In this document: in pieces, positions 57,801 through 64,000 of the stretch
Layout of the letters: every line of letters begins with the position of its first letter
Position numbering within the stretch: the first letter of the stretch is position 1
DNA from: Lysobacter sp. HDW10
GTDB taxonomy: Bacteria; Pseudomonadota; Gammaproteobacteria; Xanthomonadales; Xanthomonadaceae
Length of the DNA: 64,000 nucleotides
Direction of reading: 5' to 3'
Assembly: GCF_011300685.1 (NCBI RefSeq)
Contig: NZ_CP049864.1
Location: 984,885 to 1,048,884 of the forward strand
Translations under genes and position numbers: made by a program
Notes under the pieces: model-generated
The model's input: the letters and a program-made list of their open reading frames with translations, nothing else
Told to the model about the DNA's origin: nothing
Database searches by the model: none

Positions 57801-58329
57801 TTTCAGAAGCAATCCGCTCATCTCTACCTTGACCGGAGGTCCGGTAGTCAAGGACGCTGCTGCGCAAAGCAGCGAAATTCCGCAGCATTAACTGAGCCAG
57901 CGCTCGCTCGATCAGTGAGAAATTCTCATCTGCCTCGACAATTGCGAGAAGCGAATAAGCTCTTGCTGACAGGTGGGCGAGATGATAAGCGGCTGCGGCC
58001 ATGACGAAGTGGAAATCGCGATCAGACTCCTGTCGGTTACCCTTTGCTATCACCGCCTCAAGAGATGCCGCTGCAAGTTCGAATGCCGCGCGAGCCTCAT
58101 TCTGATCGCCGCCCACCTCACGAAGACGCAGGCCTAGGCCGAGCAGGGCATAGGCATAGCTATGCAGGTCGTAGCTAAGCTGCGGTGCAAAGTCTGGCGC
58201 GTCGAGTGGCAGTGTGCCGTCACGCCAAATGATCGCGCGGGCCTGCCCGCGAGCAACCAGTTGGCCACGAAAGCCGGCGACCGTCGCCTCAGCGATATTT
58301 GCGGCGATAGCCTCAGGAGTTGTTGGCAT
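54808..58329 (-). CDS. hamB: HamB-like SF2 DEAD-box helicase (Hachiman-type defence)
   Basis: The 1173-residue protein has a helical N-terminal region (about 1-290) followed by a Ski2-like SF2 helicase: Q-like motif LWPSQIEAAARA, Walker A PTSAGKT (331-337), TPLRALSAQ, ATPEKLDF, DEGH box (432-435), SAI motif (468-470), LHHGALP, SSPTLAQGLNLSA and motif VI VIGRAGRAY. A long C-terminal region of about 430 residues follows. Together with the adjacent HamA-type nuclease this is a Hachiman-like helicase-nuclease pair, known to protect against phage. The start overlaps the hamA stop by 17 bases, implying coupling. Codon usage (GCC, GGC, CTC-rich) differs from the core genes, suggesting horizontal transfer. 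Confidence 0.82.
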   Translation of the reverse strand: MPTTPEAIAANIAEATVAGFRGQLVARGQARAIIWRDGTLPLDAPDFAPQLSYDLHSYAYALLGLGLRLREVGGDQNEARAAFELAAASLEAVIAKGNRQESDRDFHFVMAAAAYHLAHLSARAYSLLAIVEADENFSLIERALAQLMLRNFAALRSSVLDYRTSGQGRDERIASEMQSHLEQVEVAAEPPDAGGDDFLFDGLITALTDTFMAAMSLYLLALERGERELVDQALERLRVSLAICGEMNMLPQWWAHRVAIHLLSDLWSSTLHEQVPLQHAGGPASDWLQLRELFIAQLQRRDRAEIDLWPSQIEAAARAVDQSDDLVVSLPTSAGKTRIAELCILRCLAGGKRVVFVTPLRALSAQTEATLQRTFGPLGKTISALYGSIGATGFDEDAIRERDIVVATPEKLDFALRNDPSLLDDVGLLIFDEGHMIGLNEREVRYEVQIQRLLRRADASERRIVCLSAILPDGDQLDDFAAWLRRDHPGGLIKNDWRPTRLRFGEVVWTSPTARLNLRVGDERPWVQRFLSGAAPPNWNPPKRQRTQLFPKDQRELCLATAWRLVDDGQTVLVFCPERRSVEPFADVIVDLHERGALVSLLAADPDVLNTAIALGEEWLGAGSPILKCLRLGVALHHGALPTAYRKEVERLLRENVLKVTISSPTLAQGLNLSATAVIMYSLHRAGKPIAVSEFKNVIGRAGRAYVDIEGIVLFPMFDDIRTKRRNWETLISDVGAREMESGLVLLVVTLLKRMRARVDGDANQLVDYVVNNAAAWSFPELENEDRNDRDRALADWERHVSTLDTAILSLIGENDVPDEGIEAALDNILRSSLWQRRLERLDDQLQQLLKAGLLSRSRLIWNQSTAAQRRGYFLAGVGLTTGHALDAIAAEVNLLLVQANGAILEGDADAAITALTNLAERVFTIYPFIPDPFPANWRDILRAWVLGEPLAALGGDQPSKMLQFVEGSLIYRLPWAMEAIRVRAIANGDVVDVDGLGLEDYELGLAVPAIVTGTLNRSASILIQAGFNSRLAAIKAVTDTGATFATGNELRQWLNTEEVATWSAHADWPTRETRPIWMDFVQRFTPSEEHIWAARHYRGSITWMAAPAPPGSVVQIHQWAGQSWVLSPDGTPLGTVRAALNPHRGGMLRAQLAQDVRDIHIVYLGPDDLADS

Positions 58330-59092
58330 TTGCGATCACTCGATCGTAGACCGCGCCGATAAATTCGGCATGGCCTTCCACGCGAAGTCCGATACCCCAT
58401 TGAGTGATAGGGCCGGAATACGCTTGCAGGGAAGCGGTTAGCAATGCGTCTGGGGCATTGCCTGAGAATGTGAAAAGCAGATGCCGAACACTCTGCGGCG
58501 GGACGCCATGCTTGAGCAGCGCGTCGTCGATTGAATCGGCCAGCGGCTGATTGCCAAGTTCGAGGAGACGTGCGGAAATAAAGTGCAGTGCGTGGGCTGA
58601 GGGCAATCCTCCATCTTTGTCCAGACCGGCGCGCGCCTCGGTCAGGACTTGCGCGGACAAACGGACGCGGCTCTTCGCCTCAGTCTTCAGGAACTGAAGA
58701 CGATGAGTTTGTGGGTCTTGGAAGATGCCGATTACGTCATCACCCCGCATTGCCATGTTGCGATGATCTTTCCATCGCAGTCGTTTGATGGGCGCGCGGT
58801 AGCCGCCGCTATGAGCGTCTATCCATTCCGCCGCGTAGATTTCAGCGAGGTCGCCGGAGCGGATCTGCTTAGTCGTGGGCAGCAGACTCTCGATCTGGGC
58901 GGCGGCCGCTTGCTTGCCAAGTCGCGCGAGTGCACGCGCGATCTGCTCCGCCGAGGCGTAATGCGTAGGCACGACAGCCGCCGTCGCCTGAATGCCGACC
59001 CCTAGGTTGGAGGTCTGTCCTGTTATGACTCGCAGGCGATTGTTACCCACCGGCGCTTCAACCGAAATGCACCAATCATCGAACTGCGCCAT
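58313..59092 (-). CDS. hamA: HamA-like nuclease (DUF1837, Hachiman-type defence)
   Basis: The 259-residue protein matches the DUF1837/HamA layout: SGDLAEIYAAEWID (acidic residue E84), LRWKDHRNMAMRGDDVIGIF (D118/D119) and LQFLKTEAKSR (E138, K140), i.e. an E...D...ExK PD-(D/E)XK active site. The C-terminal half (ARLLELGNQPLADSIDDALL, HLLFTFSG) fits family members. HamA is the effector nuclease activated by HamB. It starts 6 bp after the upstream nuclease gene and overlaps hamB, so the three genes look like one transcription unit. All catalytic residues appear intact. Confidence 0.8.
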   Translation of the reverse strand: MAQFDDWCISVEAPVGNNRLRVITGQTSNLGVGIQATAAVVPTHYASAEQIARALARLGKQAAAAQIESLLPTTKQIRSGDLAEIYAAEWIDAHSGGYRAPIKRLRWKDHRNMAMRGDDVIGIFQDPQTHRLQFLKTEAKSRVRLSAQVLTEARAGLDKDGGLPSAHALHFISARLLELGNQPLADSIDDALLKHGVPPQSVRHLLFTFSGNAPDALLTASLQAYSGPITQWGIGLRVEGHAEFIGAVYDRVIANANNS

Positions 59093-59098
59093 CGTCTT

Positions 59099-60043
59099 TC
59101 ATTCCTGCCAGTTAGGGAAAAGGTCGCGTATGCGGATGAAGGGTGCGCCGGTTTCTGCTGCGCGACGGACTTTGCGCTCGAGGACCTGAGTAAGAGGGAT
59201 TTCACGGTTGAGCATTTCGTATAGATCGAGACCATCCATGCAGATGACCCTTTTTCCGCGTCCAAAAGCGGCGAGGCCATCTTCAGTGAAGCCACTATTG
59301 CTCACAAAAAGACCGCGGGTCCAGGCCGCCTTTTGTTCGATCTTGCCATGGAAGGTGTGCAGCTCAGAGACGCCGATCGGCGGCCCGTGCCATTTGGCCT
59401 CTAGCAGATAAATCTCGCTCGCGAGCTGAAAGCTGCCGTCGATCTGTTCACCGCGAAGCCGGAACGGCTCTTGTGCGGCTAGACCAAAGGCGTCGAACAG
59501 GCCTTTTAAGAAGCCCTCAAATGCATAGCCGCGAGCTTGCGGCGCCATCGCCGCTACGGCCAACAGATCCGCTTTGATCTTGGCGATAGTCGCGGGGTTT
59601 ACGGGAGGAGGCTGTGGGCCCAATGAAGACCGCGACGGATTGGAGCCCCGCGTTAGGCGGGTGATCAAACCTTGGTAGCGGATCTGGGCATTCACGATCG
59701 GATCGACACTGCCGGAACGAGTCAGAAACTCGCTGCGATGCTCCCAGAGCGCTTCAAGGGTGCGAACGGCGGTCCAGTCATCACAGGTCTGAATGAAATG
59801 TCGGAGGCGCTTGCCCTTCGATCGGCCATTGACCGCGTATTTAGGATCGTCGATGTTGATCTTTAGTTCGGTGGCGAAGAAGTCCGAGAAGCTTCTGTCG
59901 GAAAAATCCAACACGAAGCCTGGTCCTCTGACGAATTCGACGAGGTCGTCAACTAAACGTAGGTCAATAGATCGAAGCGAGTTGATGATTCCCCCCTTCC
60001 CCGCAGGCAGCCGAAAGAGGCTGTCGATCGCCTCTTGAAGCAT
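59099..60043 (-). CDS. Mrr-like PD-(D/E)XK restriction endonuclease, first gene of the defence operon
   Basis: The 314-residue protein has a C-terminal Mrr-cat-type nuclease (about 160-285): GYAFEGFLKGLF (E176), RGEQIDGSF (D202) and LLEAKWH (E215-x-K217), then LHTFHGKIEQKAAWTRGLFVSNSGFTEDGLAAF, which is typical of Mrr-type domains. The N-terminal half (LVEFVRGPGFVLDFSDRSFSDFF ... YAVNGRSKGKRLRHFIQT) is a separate domain that I recall in other defence-associated nucleases but cannot name with certainty. It is first in a tight minus-strand cluster, 6 bp before hamA. Whether it is part of the Hachiman-like system or an independent defence gene is inference. Confidence 0.78.
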   Translation of the reverse strand: MLQEAIDSLFRLPAGKGGIINSLRSIDLRLVDDLVEFVRGPGFVLDFSDRSFSDFFATELKINIDDPKYAVNGRSKGKRLRHFIQTCDDWTAVRTLEALWEHRSEFLTRSGSVDPIVNAQIRYQGLITRLTRGSNPSRSSLGPQPPPVNPATIAKIKADLLAVAAMAPQARGYAFEGFLKGLFDAFGLAAQEPFRLRGEQIDGSFQLASEIYLLEAKWHGPPIGVSELHTFHGKIEQKAAWTRGLFVSNSGFTEDGLAAFGRGKRVICMDGLDLYEMLNREIPLTQVLERKVRRAAETGAPFIRIRDLFPNWQE

Positions 60044-60853
60044 TTTGATCTTCGCATGATGCCATCGCGCGAAGGCGATGTCTCGTCAAAGATCAATAGA
60101 GTTCATCAGATACCCTCGCGCGCAAATCCTTGGCTCGCGTCTTTAAAAGCTGCGCTTGGCCGAATCCCGATGCTCGGCCAAAACCCAATTCCCCTTTGAA
60201 AGTGGGTTTTCGCAAACAGTTAGTTGAGGTGAAGCGGTTTCAACAACGCAGGTTTCCCGGTAACCATTCGTATATCAGAGGAAGCTATCCAGAAGAGGAG
60301 TCTCGACTCTCTGATAAATCTTCGGGTCAGAGGGTTAACGAAGCCGTCTCACTGACCAATCCATTGTTAGTCAACTGGGCCAAATTGCATCTGTATCCCA
60401 ACATTGCAGGCGTTCAACATTCTGAGGTCTTTGCGCGGGAGCAGCGCTCATGGTGGAAACGAAAAGTCCCTTGATCAAATGATCCGCGTCAGGTGCACCT
60501 TAAGACAACGCTTGATCAATCTTTGTACGGGCGCTTTGAGGCGGCGTGCGTCTTGAACAGATACAGTGAGATTCCCTATCGTCCAGAGTCGCTTCGTAAC
60601 CATGTGGGTCTAAAGCACTATTATTGATTATTTGGGCAAATCGAACGCCCGAAATGACGTTGGTATTCTGTCTTGCTGGACAGTCCGCGAGTTCTATGTG
60701 CATCGAATATCGACACTAAGCGTTTGATCGATTTTTCTAACCCATGGCCGAATGAACTGACGCCTCCGGCCAAACGCATCCCATCCGGTAGAATCGACTC
60801 CGTTGGCCAAACATTGAAACGTAGGGCGAGAATAAACAAGGGACGGAGTCGTC
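60044..60853. other. 810-bp gap between the two defence loci
   Basis: No convincing gene is visible. The only sizeable open frame (60130-60474, plus) has no family features, no ribosome binding site and a composition unlike a real protein. The region contains two overlapping inverted repeats near its left end and probably holds the divergent promoters of the nuclease operon (leftward) and hsdR (rightward). Local AT-richness around 60600-60660 fits that. Confidence 0.55.
60156..60210. repeat. Two overlapping perfect inverted repeats
   Basis: TTGGCCGA (60156-60163) with TCGGCCAA (60174-60181), and AAAACCCA (60180-60187) with TGGGTTTT (60203-60210). The two 8-bp perfect repeats share two bases, so the two stems are mutually exclusive at the junction. 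They could be operator sites, or hairpins in the leader. Confidence 0.5.
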
Positions 60854-63800
60854 ATGCGCGTCAAGGAATGCACAATCGAGCAAGAGCTGATTGAAAAGCT
60901 CGGCGACCTGAAATACACCTTGCGCGCTGACATCCGCGATCGAGCTGCGCTGGAACGCAACTTCCGCGAAAAGTTCGAGGCGCTGAACAACGTCACCCTC
61001 ACCGACGCAGAGTTCCACCGTCTGCTAGATGAAATTGTCACGCCCGACGTGTTCAAAGCAGCGCAAACGCTGCGCAACCGCAACGCCCTCACTCGCGATG
61101 ACGGAACGCCCCTGAATTACACGTTGGTGAACATCAACGATTGGTGCAAGAACGATTTTGAGGTTGCCAGTCAGTTGCGTATCAACACTGATTACAGTCA
61201 TCACCGCTACGACGTAATCCTGCTCATCAATGGCGTGCCCGCCGTGCAGATCGAACTAAAAACACTGGGTATCACCCCGCGCCGCGCCATCGAGCAGATC
61301 GTCGAATACAAGAACGATGCCGGCAACGGCTACACCCGCACATTGCTTTGCTTCATACAACTTTTCATCGTCAGCAATCGCGACGCGACGTACTACTTTG
61401 CCAACAACAACACCCGTCATTTCGCCTTTAATGCGGACGAGCGCTTCCTGCCGATCTACCAGTACGCCGCACCGGACAACAGCAAGATCGGCGGCCTTGA
61501 TGCTTTTGCCGATGCTTTCCTACCGAAGTGCACGCTAGGCCAGATGATCAGCCGCTACATGGTGCTGCTGGCGAGCGAACAGAAGCTGCTGATGATGCGG
61601 CCGTATCAAATCTACGCCGTGAAGAATATCGTCGAGTGCATCGATAAAAACCTAGGCAACGGCTATATCTGGCACACCACCGGCAGCGGAAAAACGCTCA
61701 CCAGTTTCAAGGCATCAACTCTGCTCAAAGCCAATCCGGCAATCGAGAAGTGCTTGTTCGTGGTTGATCGCAAAGACCTCGATCGCCAGACCCGCGAAGA
61801 ATTCAATCGCTTCCAAGAAGGCTGCGTGGAAGAGAACACCAACACCGGCGCGCTCGTGCGACGCATGTTGTCCGACGATGCCGCCGACAAGGTCATTGTA
61901 TGCACTATCCAGAAACTGGGCTTGGCGTTGGACGGTGGCAGCACGCGTAACCAAAGTCGCGAGAAGCGCGGTCTCAACAGCCATGCCGAACAATTGGAAG
62001 TTCTGCGCGACAAGCGCATTGTCTTCATCTTCGACGAATGCCACCGCTCGCAGTTCGGAGAGAACCATCAAGCCATCAAGACGTTCTTCCCCAACGCCCA
62101 GTTGTTTGGTTTCACCGGTACGCCGATTTTCGAACAGAACGCCAGCTACAAGCGCATCGAGGGCGAGGAACAGACTTTAAAAACCACCGAAGACCTGTTC
62201 CAGAAGCCCCTGCACGAATACACGATCACCCACGCCATCGAGGATCGGAACGTCCTGCGTTTCCATGTCGATTACTTCAAGCCCGACGGCAAGCACCCGG
62301 TGAAGCCTGGCGAGCCACTTGCCAAGCGCGCCATAGTCGAGGCCATCCTAAACCGACACGATACGGCCACGGGCGGTCGCTGCTTCAATGCGCTACTAGC
62401 CACCGCGTCGATCAATGATGCCATTGAGTACATCACGCTGTTCAAAAGCGCGCAGGCTGAGAAGCAGCAATCAGATTCAAACTTTGTGCCGCTCAAAATC
62501 ACTGCAGTGTTTTCACCGCCCGCTGACGTCAGCGCCGACGTGAAGCAGTTGCAAGAAGACTTGCCGCAGGAGCAGGCCGACAACAAGAAGAATCCCGAAG
62601 AAAAGAAGACCGCGCTGGCGGCCATCATCGCCGACTACAACGCTGCGTTCGGCACCAACCATCGTATCGAGGAGTTCGATGGCTACTACCAAGATGTGCA
62701 AAAGCGCATCAAGGATCAACAGTTCGCCAATGCCGACCTGCCAAGAAAAGGCCGCGAAAAGCTGGACATCGTGATCGTGGTGGACATGCTGCTCACCGGC
62801 TTCGACAGCAAGTATTTGAACACCCTGTACGTGGACAAGAACCTCAAGCACCACGGCCTGATCCAGGCGTTCAGCCGCACCAACCGCGTGCTCAACGACA
62901 CGAAACCGTATGGCAACATCCTCGACTTCCGCGGCCAGCAGAAGGAAGTGGATGCCGCCATCGCGCTGTTCTCCGGCGTCAAGGCCGAACAGGCGCGCAC
63001 CATCTGGCTAGTGGACACCGCACCGGTGGTGATCGAGAAGCTCAAGGAAGCGCGCGACCAGCTCGCCAGCTTCATGGCCTCGCAGGGCCTCAGCGGGAAA
63101 CCCGAAGACATCGCCAACGTCAAGGGCGACGCCGCCCGCGCCGGCTTCGTCGAGCGCTTCAAACAGGTGCAGAAGCTGAAGACCCAGCTGGATCAGTACA
63201 CCGATCTGGACGACGCACAGAAACAGCAGATCGAAACGATCCTGCCCCGTGATGAACACAACGCGTTCCGCGGCGCGTATCTGGAAACCGCGCAGCGCCT
63301 GCGCGCGCAGCAGGCCAAGCCGGACAGCAAGAAAAACGAGGACATCGACCAGCTCGATTTCGAGTTCGTGCTGTTCGCCTCCGCCACCATCGACTACGAC
63401 TACATCATGAAGCTGGCGGCCGATATCTCCATGCAGCCGGCCGGCAAGGCCAGCATGAGCCGCGAGCAGTTGATCGGCCTGATCGCCGGCGATGCCAAGT
63501 TCATCGACGAGCGCGAGGAGATCAGCGAATACGTGCGCGGCCTCAAGGCCGGCGCCGGCCTGGACGAGGCCGCCATCCGCGCCGGCTACGAGGCCTTCAA
63601 GCAGGACAAGGCCGCCCGCGCGCTGGCCGCGGTGGCGGACACGCACGGCCTGCCGGTCGCCCGCCTGCAGGCCTTCGTCGAAGCCGTGCTGGCCCGCCGC
63701 ATCTTCGACGGCGAGGCGCTGACCGCACTGCTGGCGCCACTGGAACTGGGCTGGAAGGCGCGCGCACAGAAGGAGGAGGCACTGATGCGCGACCTGATCC

Positions 63801-63868
63801 CGCTGCTGCGCAAGCGCGCCGGCGGGCGCGAGATCGCCGGGCTGAAGGCTTGGGAGGAGGCGCGGTGA
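60854..63868 (+). CDS. hsdR: Type I restriction enzyme, R subunit
   Basis: The 1004-residue protein begins with an HsdR N-terminal nuclease domain: RYDVILLINGVPAVQIELK supplies D120, E134 and K136 of the PD-(D/E)XK site. The SF2 motor follows: Walker A HTTGSGKT (274-281), LFVVDRKDLDRQTREEF, the DECH box (FDECHRSQFG), FGFTGTPIF, DIVIVVDMLLTGFDSKYLNTLYVD and QAFSRTNRVL. A helical C-terminal domain binds the methylase core. It is closest in style to type IC (EcoR124I-like) HsdR. GGAG sits 5 nt before the ATG. Codon use becomes markedly richer in GC after about 62750. The stop overlaps the hsdS start by one base. Confidence 0.95.
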   Translation: MRVKECTIEQELIEKLGDLKYTLRADIRDRAALERNFREKFEALNNVTLTDAEFHRLLDEIVTPDVFKAAQTLRNRNALTRDDGTPLNYTLVNINDWCKNDFEVASQLRINTDYSHHRYDVILLINGVPAVQIELKTLGITPRRAIEQIVEYKNDAGNGYTRTLLCFIQLFIVSNRDATYYFANNNTRHFAFNADERFLPIYQYAAPDNSKIGGLDAFADAFLPKCTLGQMISRYMVLLASEQKLLMMRPYQIYAVKNIVECIDKNLGNGYIWHTTGSGKTLTSFKASTLLKANPAIEKCLFVVDRKDLDRQTREEFNRFQEGCVEENTNTGALVRRMLSDDAADKVIVCTIQKLGLALDGGSTRNQSREKRGLNSHAEQLEVLRDKRIVFIFDECHRSQFGENHQAIKTFFPNAQLFGFTGTPIFEQNASYKRIEGEEQTLKTTEDLFQKPLHEYTITHAIEDRNVLRFHVDYFKPDGKHPVKPGEPLAKRAIVEAILNRHDTATGGRCFNALLATASINDAIEYITLFKSAQAEKQQSDSNFVPLKITAVFSPPADVSADVKQLQEDLPQEQADNKKNPEEKKTALAAIIADYNAAFGTNHRIEEFDGYYQDVQKRIKDQQFANADLPRKGREKLDIVIVVDMLLTGFDSKYLNTLYVDKNLKHHGLIQAFSRTNRVLNDTKPYGNILDFRGQQKEVDAAIALFSGVKAEQARTIWLVDTAPVVIEKLKEARDQLASFMASQGLSGKPEDIANVKGDAARAGFVERFKQVQKLKTQLDQYTDLDDAQKQQIETILPRDEHNAFRGAYLETAQRLRAQQAKPDSKKNEDIDQLDFEFVLFASATIDYDYIMKLAADISMQPAGKASMSREQLIGLIAGDAKFIDEREEISEYVRGLKAGAGLDEAAIRAGYEAFKQDKAARALAAVADTHGLPVARLQAFVEAVLARRIFDGEALTALLAPLELGWKARAQKEEALMRDLIPLLRKRAGGREIAGLKAWEEAR

Positions 63869-64000
63869 TGGCGAAGCAGGGTGCAGCGATGGTGACGCCG
63901 CGGTTGCGGTTTCCGGAGTTTCGGAAGGCAGATGCATGGGCGGAAAAACCGCTGAAAGAAATTTGCACCGTTAACCCACAAAACGACGGCTTGCCGGACT
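63868..64000 (+). CDS. hsdS: Type I restriction enzyme S subunit, N-terminal fragment
   Basis: The gene runs off the right edge; 44 codons are present. The translation contains VTPRLRFPEFRKADAWAEKPL followed by EICTVNPQND, the typical opening of an HsdS target-recognition domain. HsdS gives the complex its DNA target sequence. It starts in a TGATG overlap with hsdR. No hsdM is visible upstream, so the M subunit must lie beyond the window if the system is complete. An in-frame GTG one codon before is an alternative start. Confidence 0.85.
   Translation, partial: MAKQGAAMVTPRLRFPEFRKADAWAEKPLKEICTVNPQNDGLPD

Noticed and set aside
60130-60474. 114-codon open frame between the defence loci
   Set aside because: No ribosome binding site, no family resemblance, irregular composition and repeats inside it; treated as non-coding.
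63008-63937. 309-codon open frame on the minus strand opposite the hsdR end
   Set aside because: Composition dominated by Ala/Gly/Leu/Val from the GC-rich complement of hsdR; hsdR motifs are intact on the other strand.
1-64000. CRISPR arrays, rRNA genes and insertion sequences
   Set aside because: No regularly spaced direct repeats, no rRNA segments and no transposase-like translation were found in any part of the window.

Overview
The window is chromosomal DNA from a gammaproteobacterium, most likely of the Xanthomonadaceae/Lysobacteraceae (Lysobacter/Xanthomonas group). This rests on gene order and protein character: trxA-rho divergent from rhlB; ftsE-ftsX-ung-rpoH-priA; tsaC-topA-smg-dprA-lysM divergent from def-fmt-rsmB; a Rho with an Arg-rich N-terminal insert; and a TopA with a Lys/Ala tail. 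The DNA looks moderately GC-rich, and the core genes prefer TTG for leucine. No database search was possible, so the placement is inference.

1-54150 is dense core genome. It starts with the end of a tex gene, then yqhA-uvrD, a tyrosine-rich glycine-zipper protein and polA (1-6.9 kb). Next come a DUF421 membrane protein, hemF, ycgL, a 1153-residue membrane-anchored ankyrin protein, a KefC-type antiporter, thrB and a diguanylate cyclase (7.1-16.3 kb). The block 17.0-27.5 kb carries rho, trxA, rhlB, ftsEX, a two-receiver protein, ung, rpoH (with a CIRCE-like operator at its start codon) and priA (with two perfect inverted DnaA boxes at its start codon). 27.8-36.6 kb holds a sigma-region-4-like membrane protein, DUF3106, DUF3667, a MATE exporter, SppA and several small envelope proteins. 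36.7-49.6 kb holds translation, recombination and envelope genes (tsaC, topA, smg, dprA, lysM, def, fmt, rsmB, three LPS-type enzymes, dtd). 49.7-54.15 kb has rpoD, a PAS protein with a degenerate GGDEF domain and two stress-type small proteins.

At 54200-54517 lies a tRNA-Ile(CAU) gene split right after the anticodon by a 242-nt group I intron with recognisable P1, P2, P3, P4, P7 and P/Q/R/S elements. This is the same host tRNA and insertion site as the well-known Azoarcus intron.

From the tRNA onwards the sequence changes character and appears to be a defence island. A tight minus-strand operon encodes a PD-(D/E)XK (Mrr-like) nuclease, a HamA/DUF1837 nuclease and a 1173-residue HamB-type SF2 helicase: a Hachiman-like system with an extra nuclease gene in front. 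About 0.8 kb of apparently non-coding DNA follows, then a type I restriction locus (hsdR, then hsdS running off the end). No integrase is visible, and the far boundary lies outside the window.

The most notable items are the intron-bearing tRNA beside a defence island, the three-gene Hachiman-like operon, the CIRCE-like element at rpoH and the DnaA boxes at priA.
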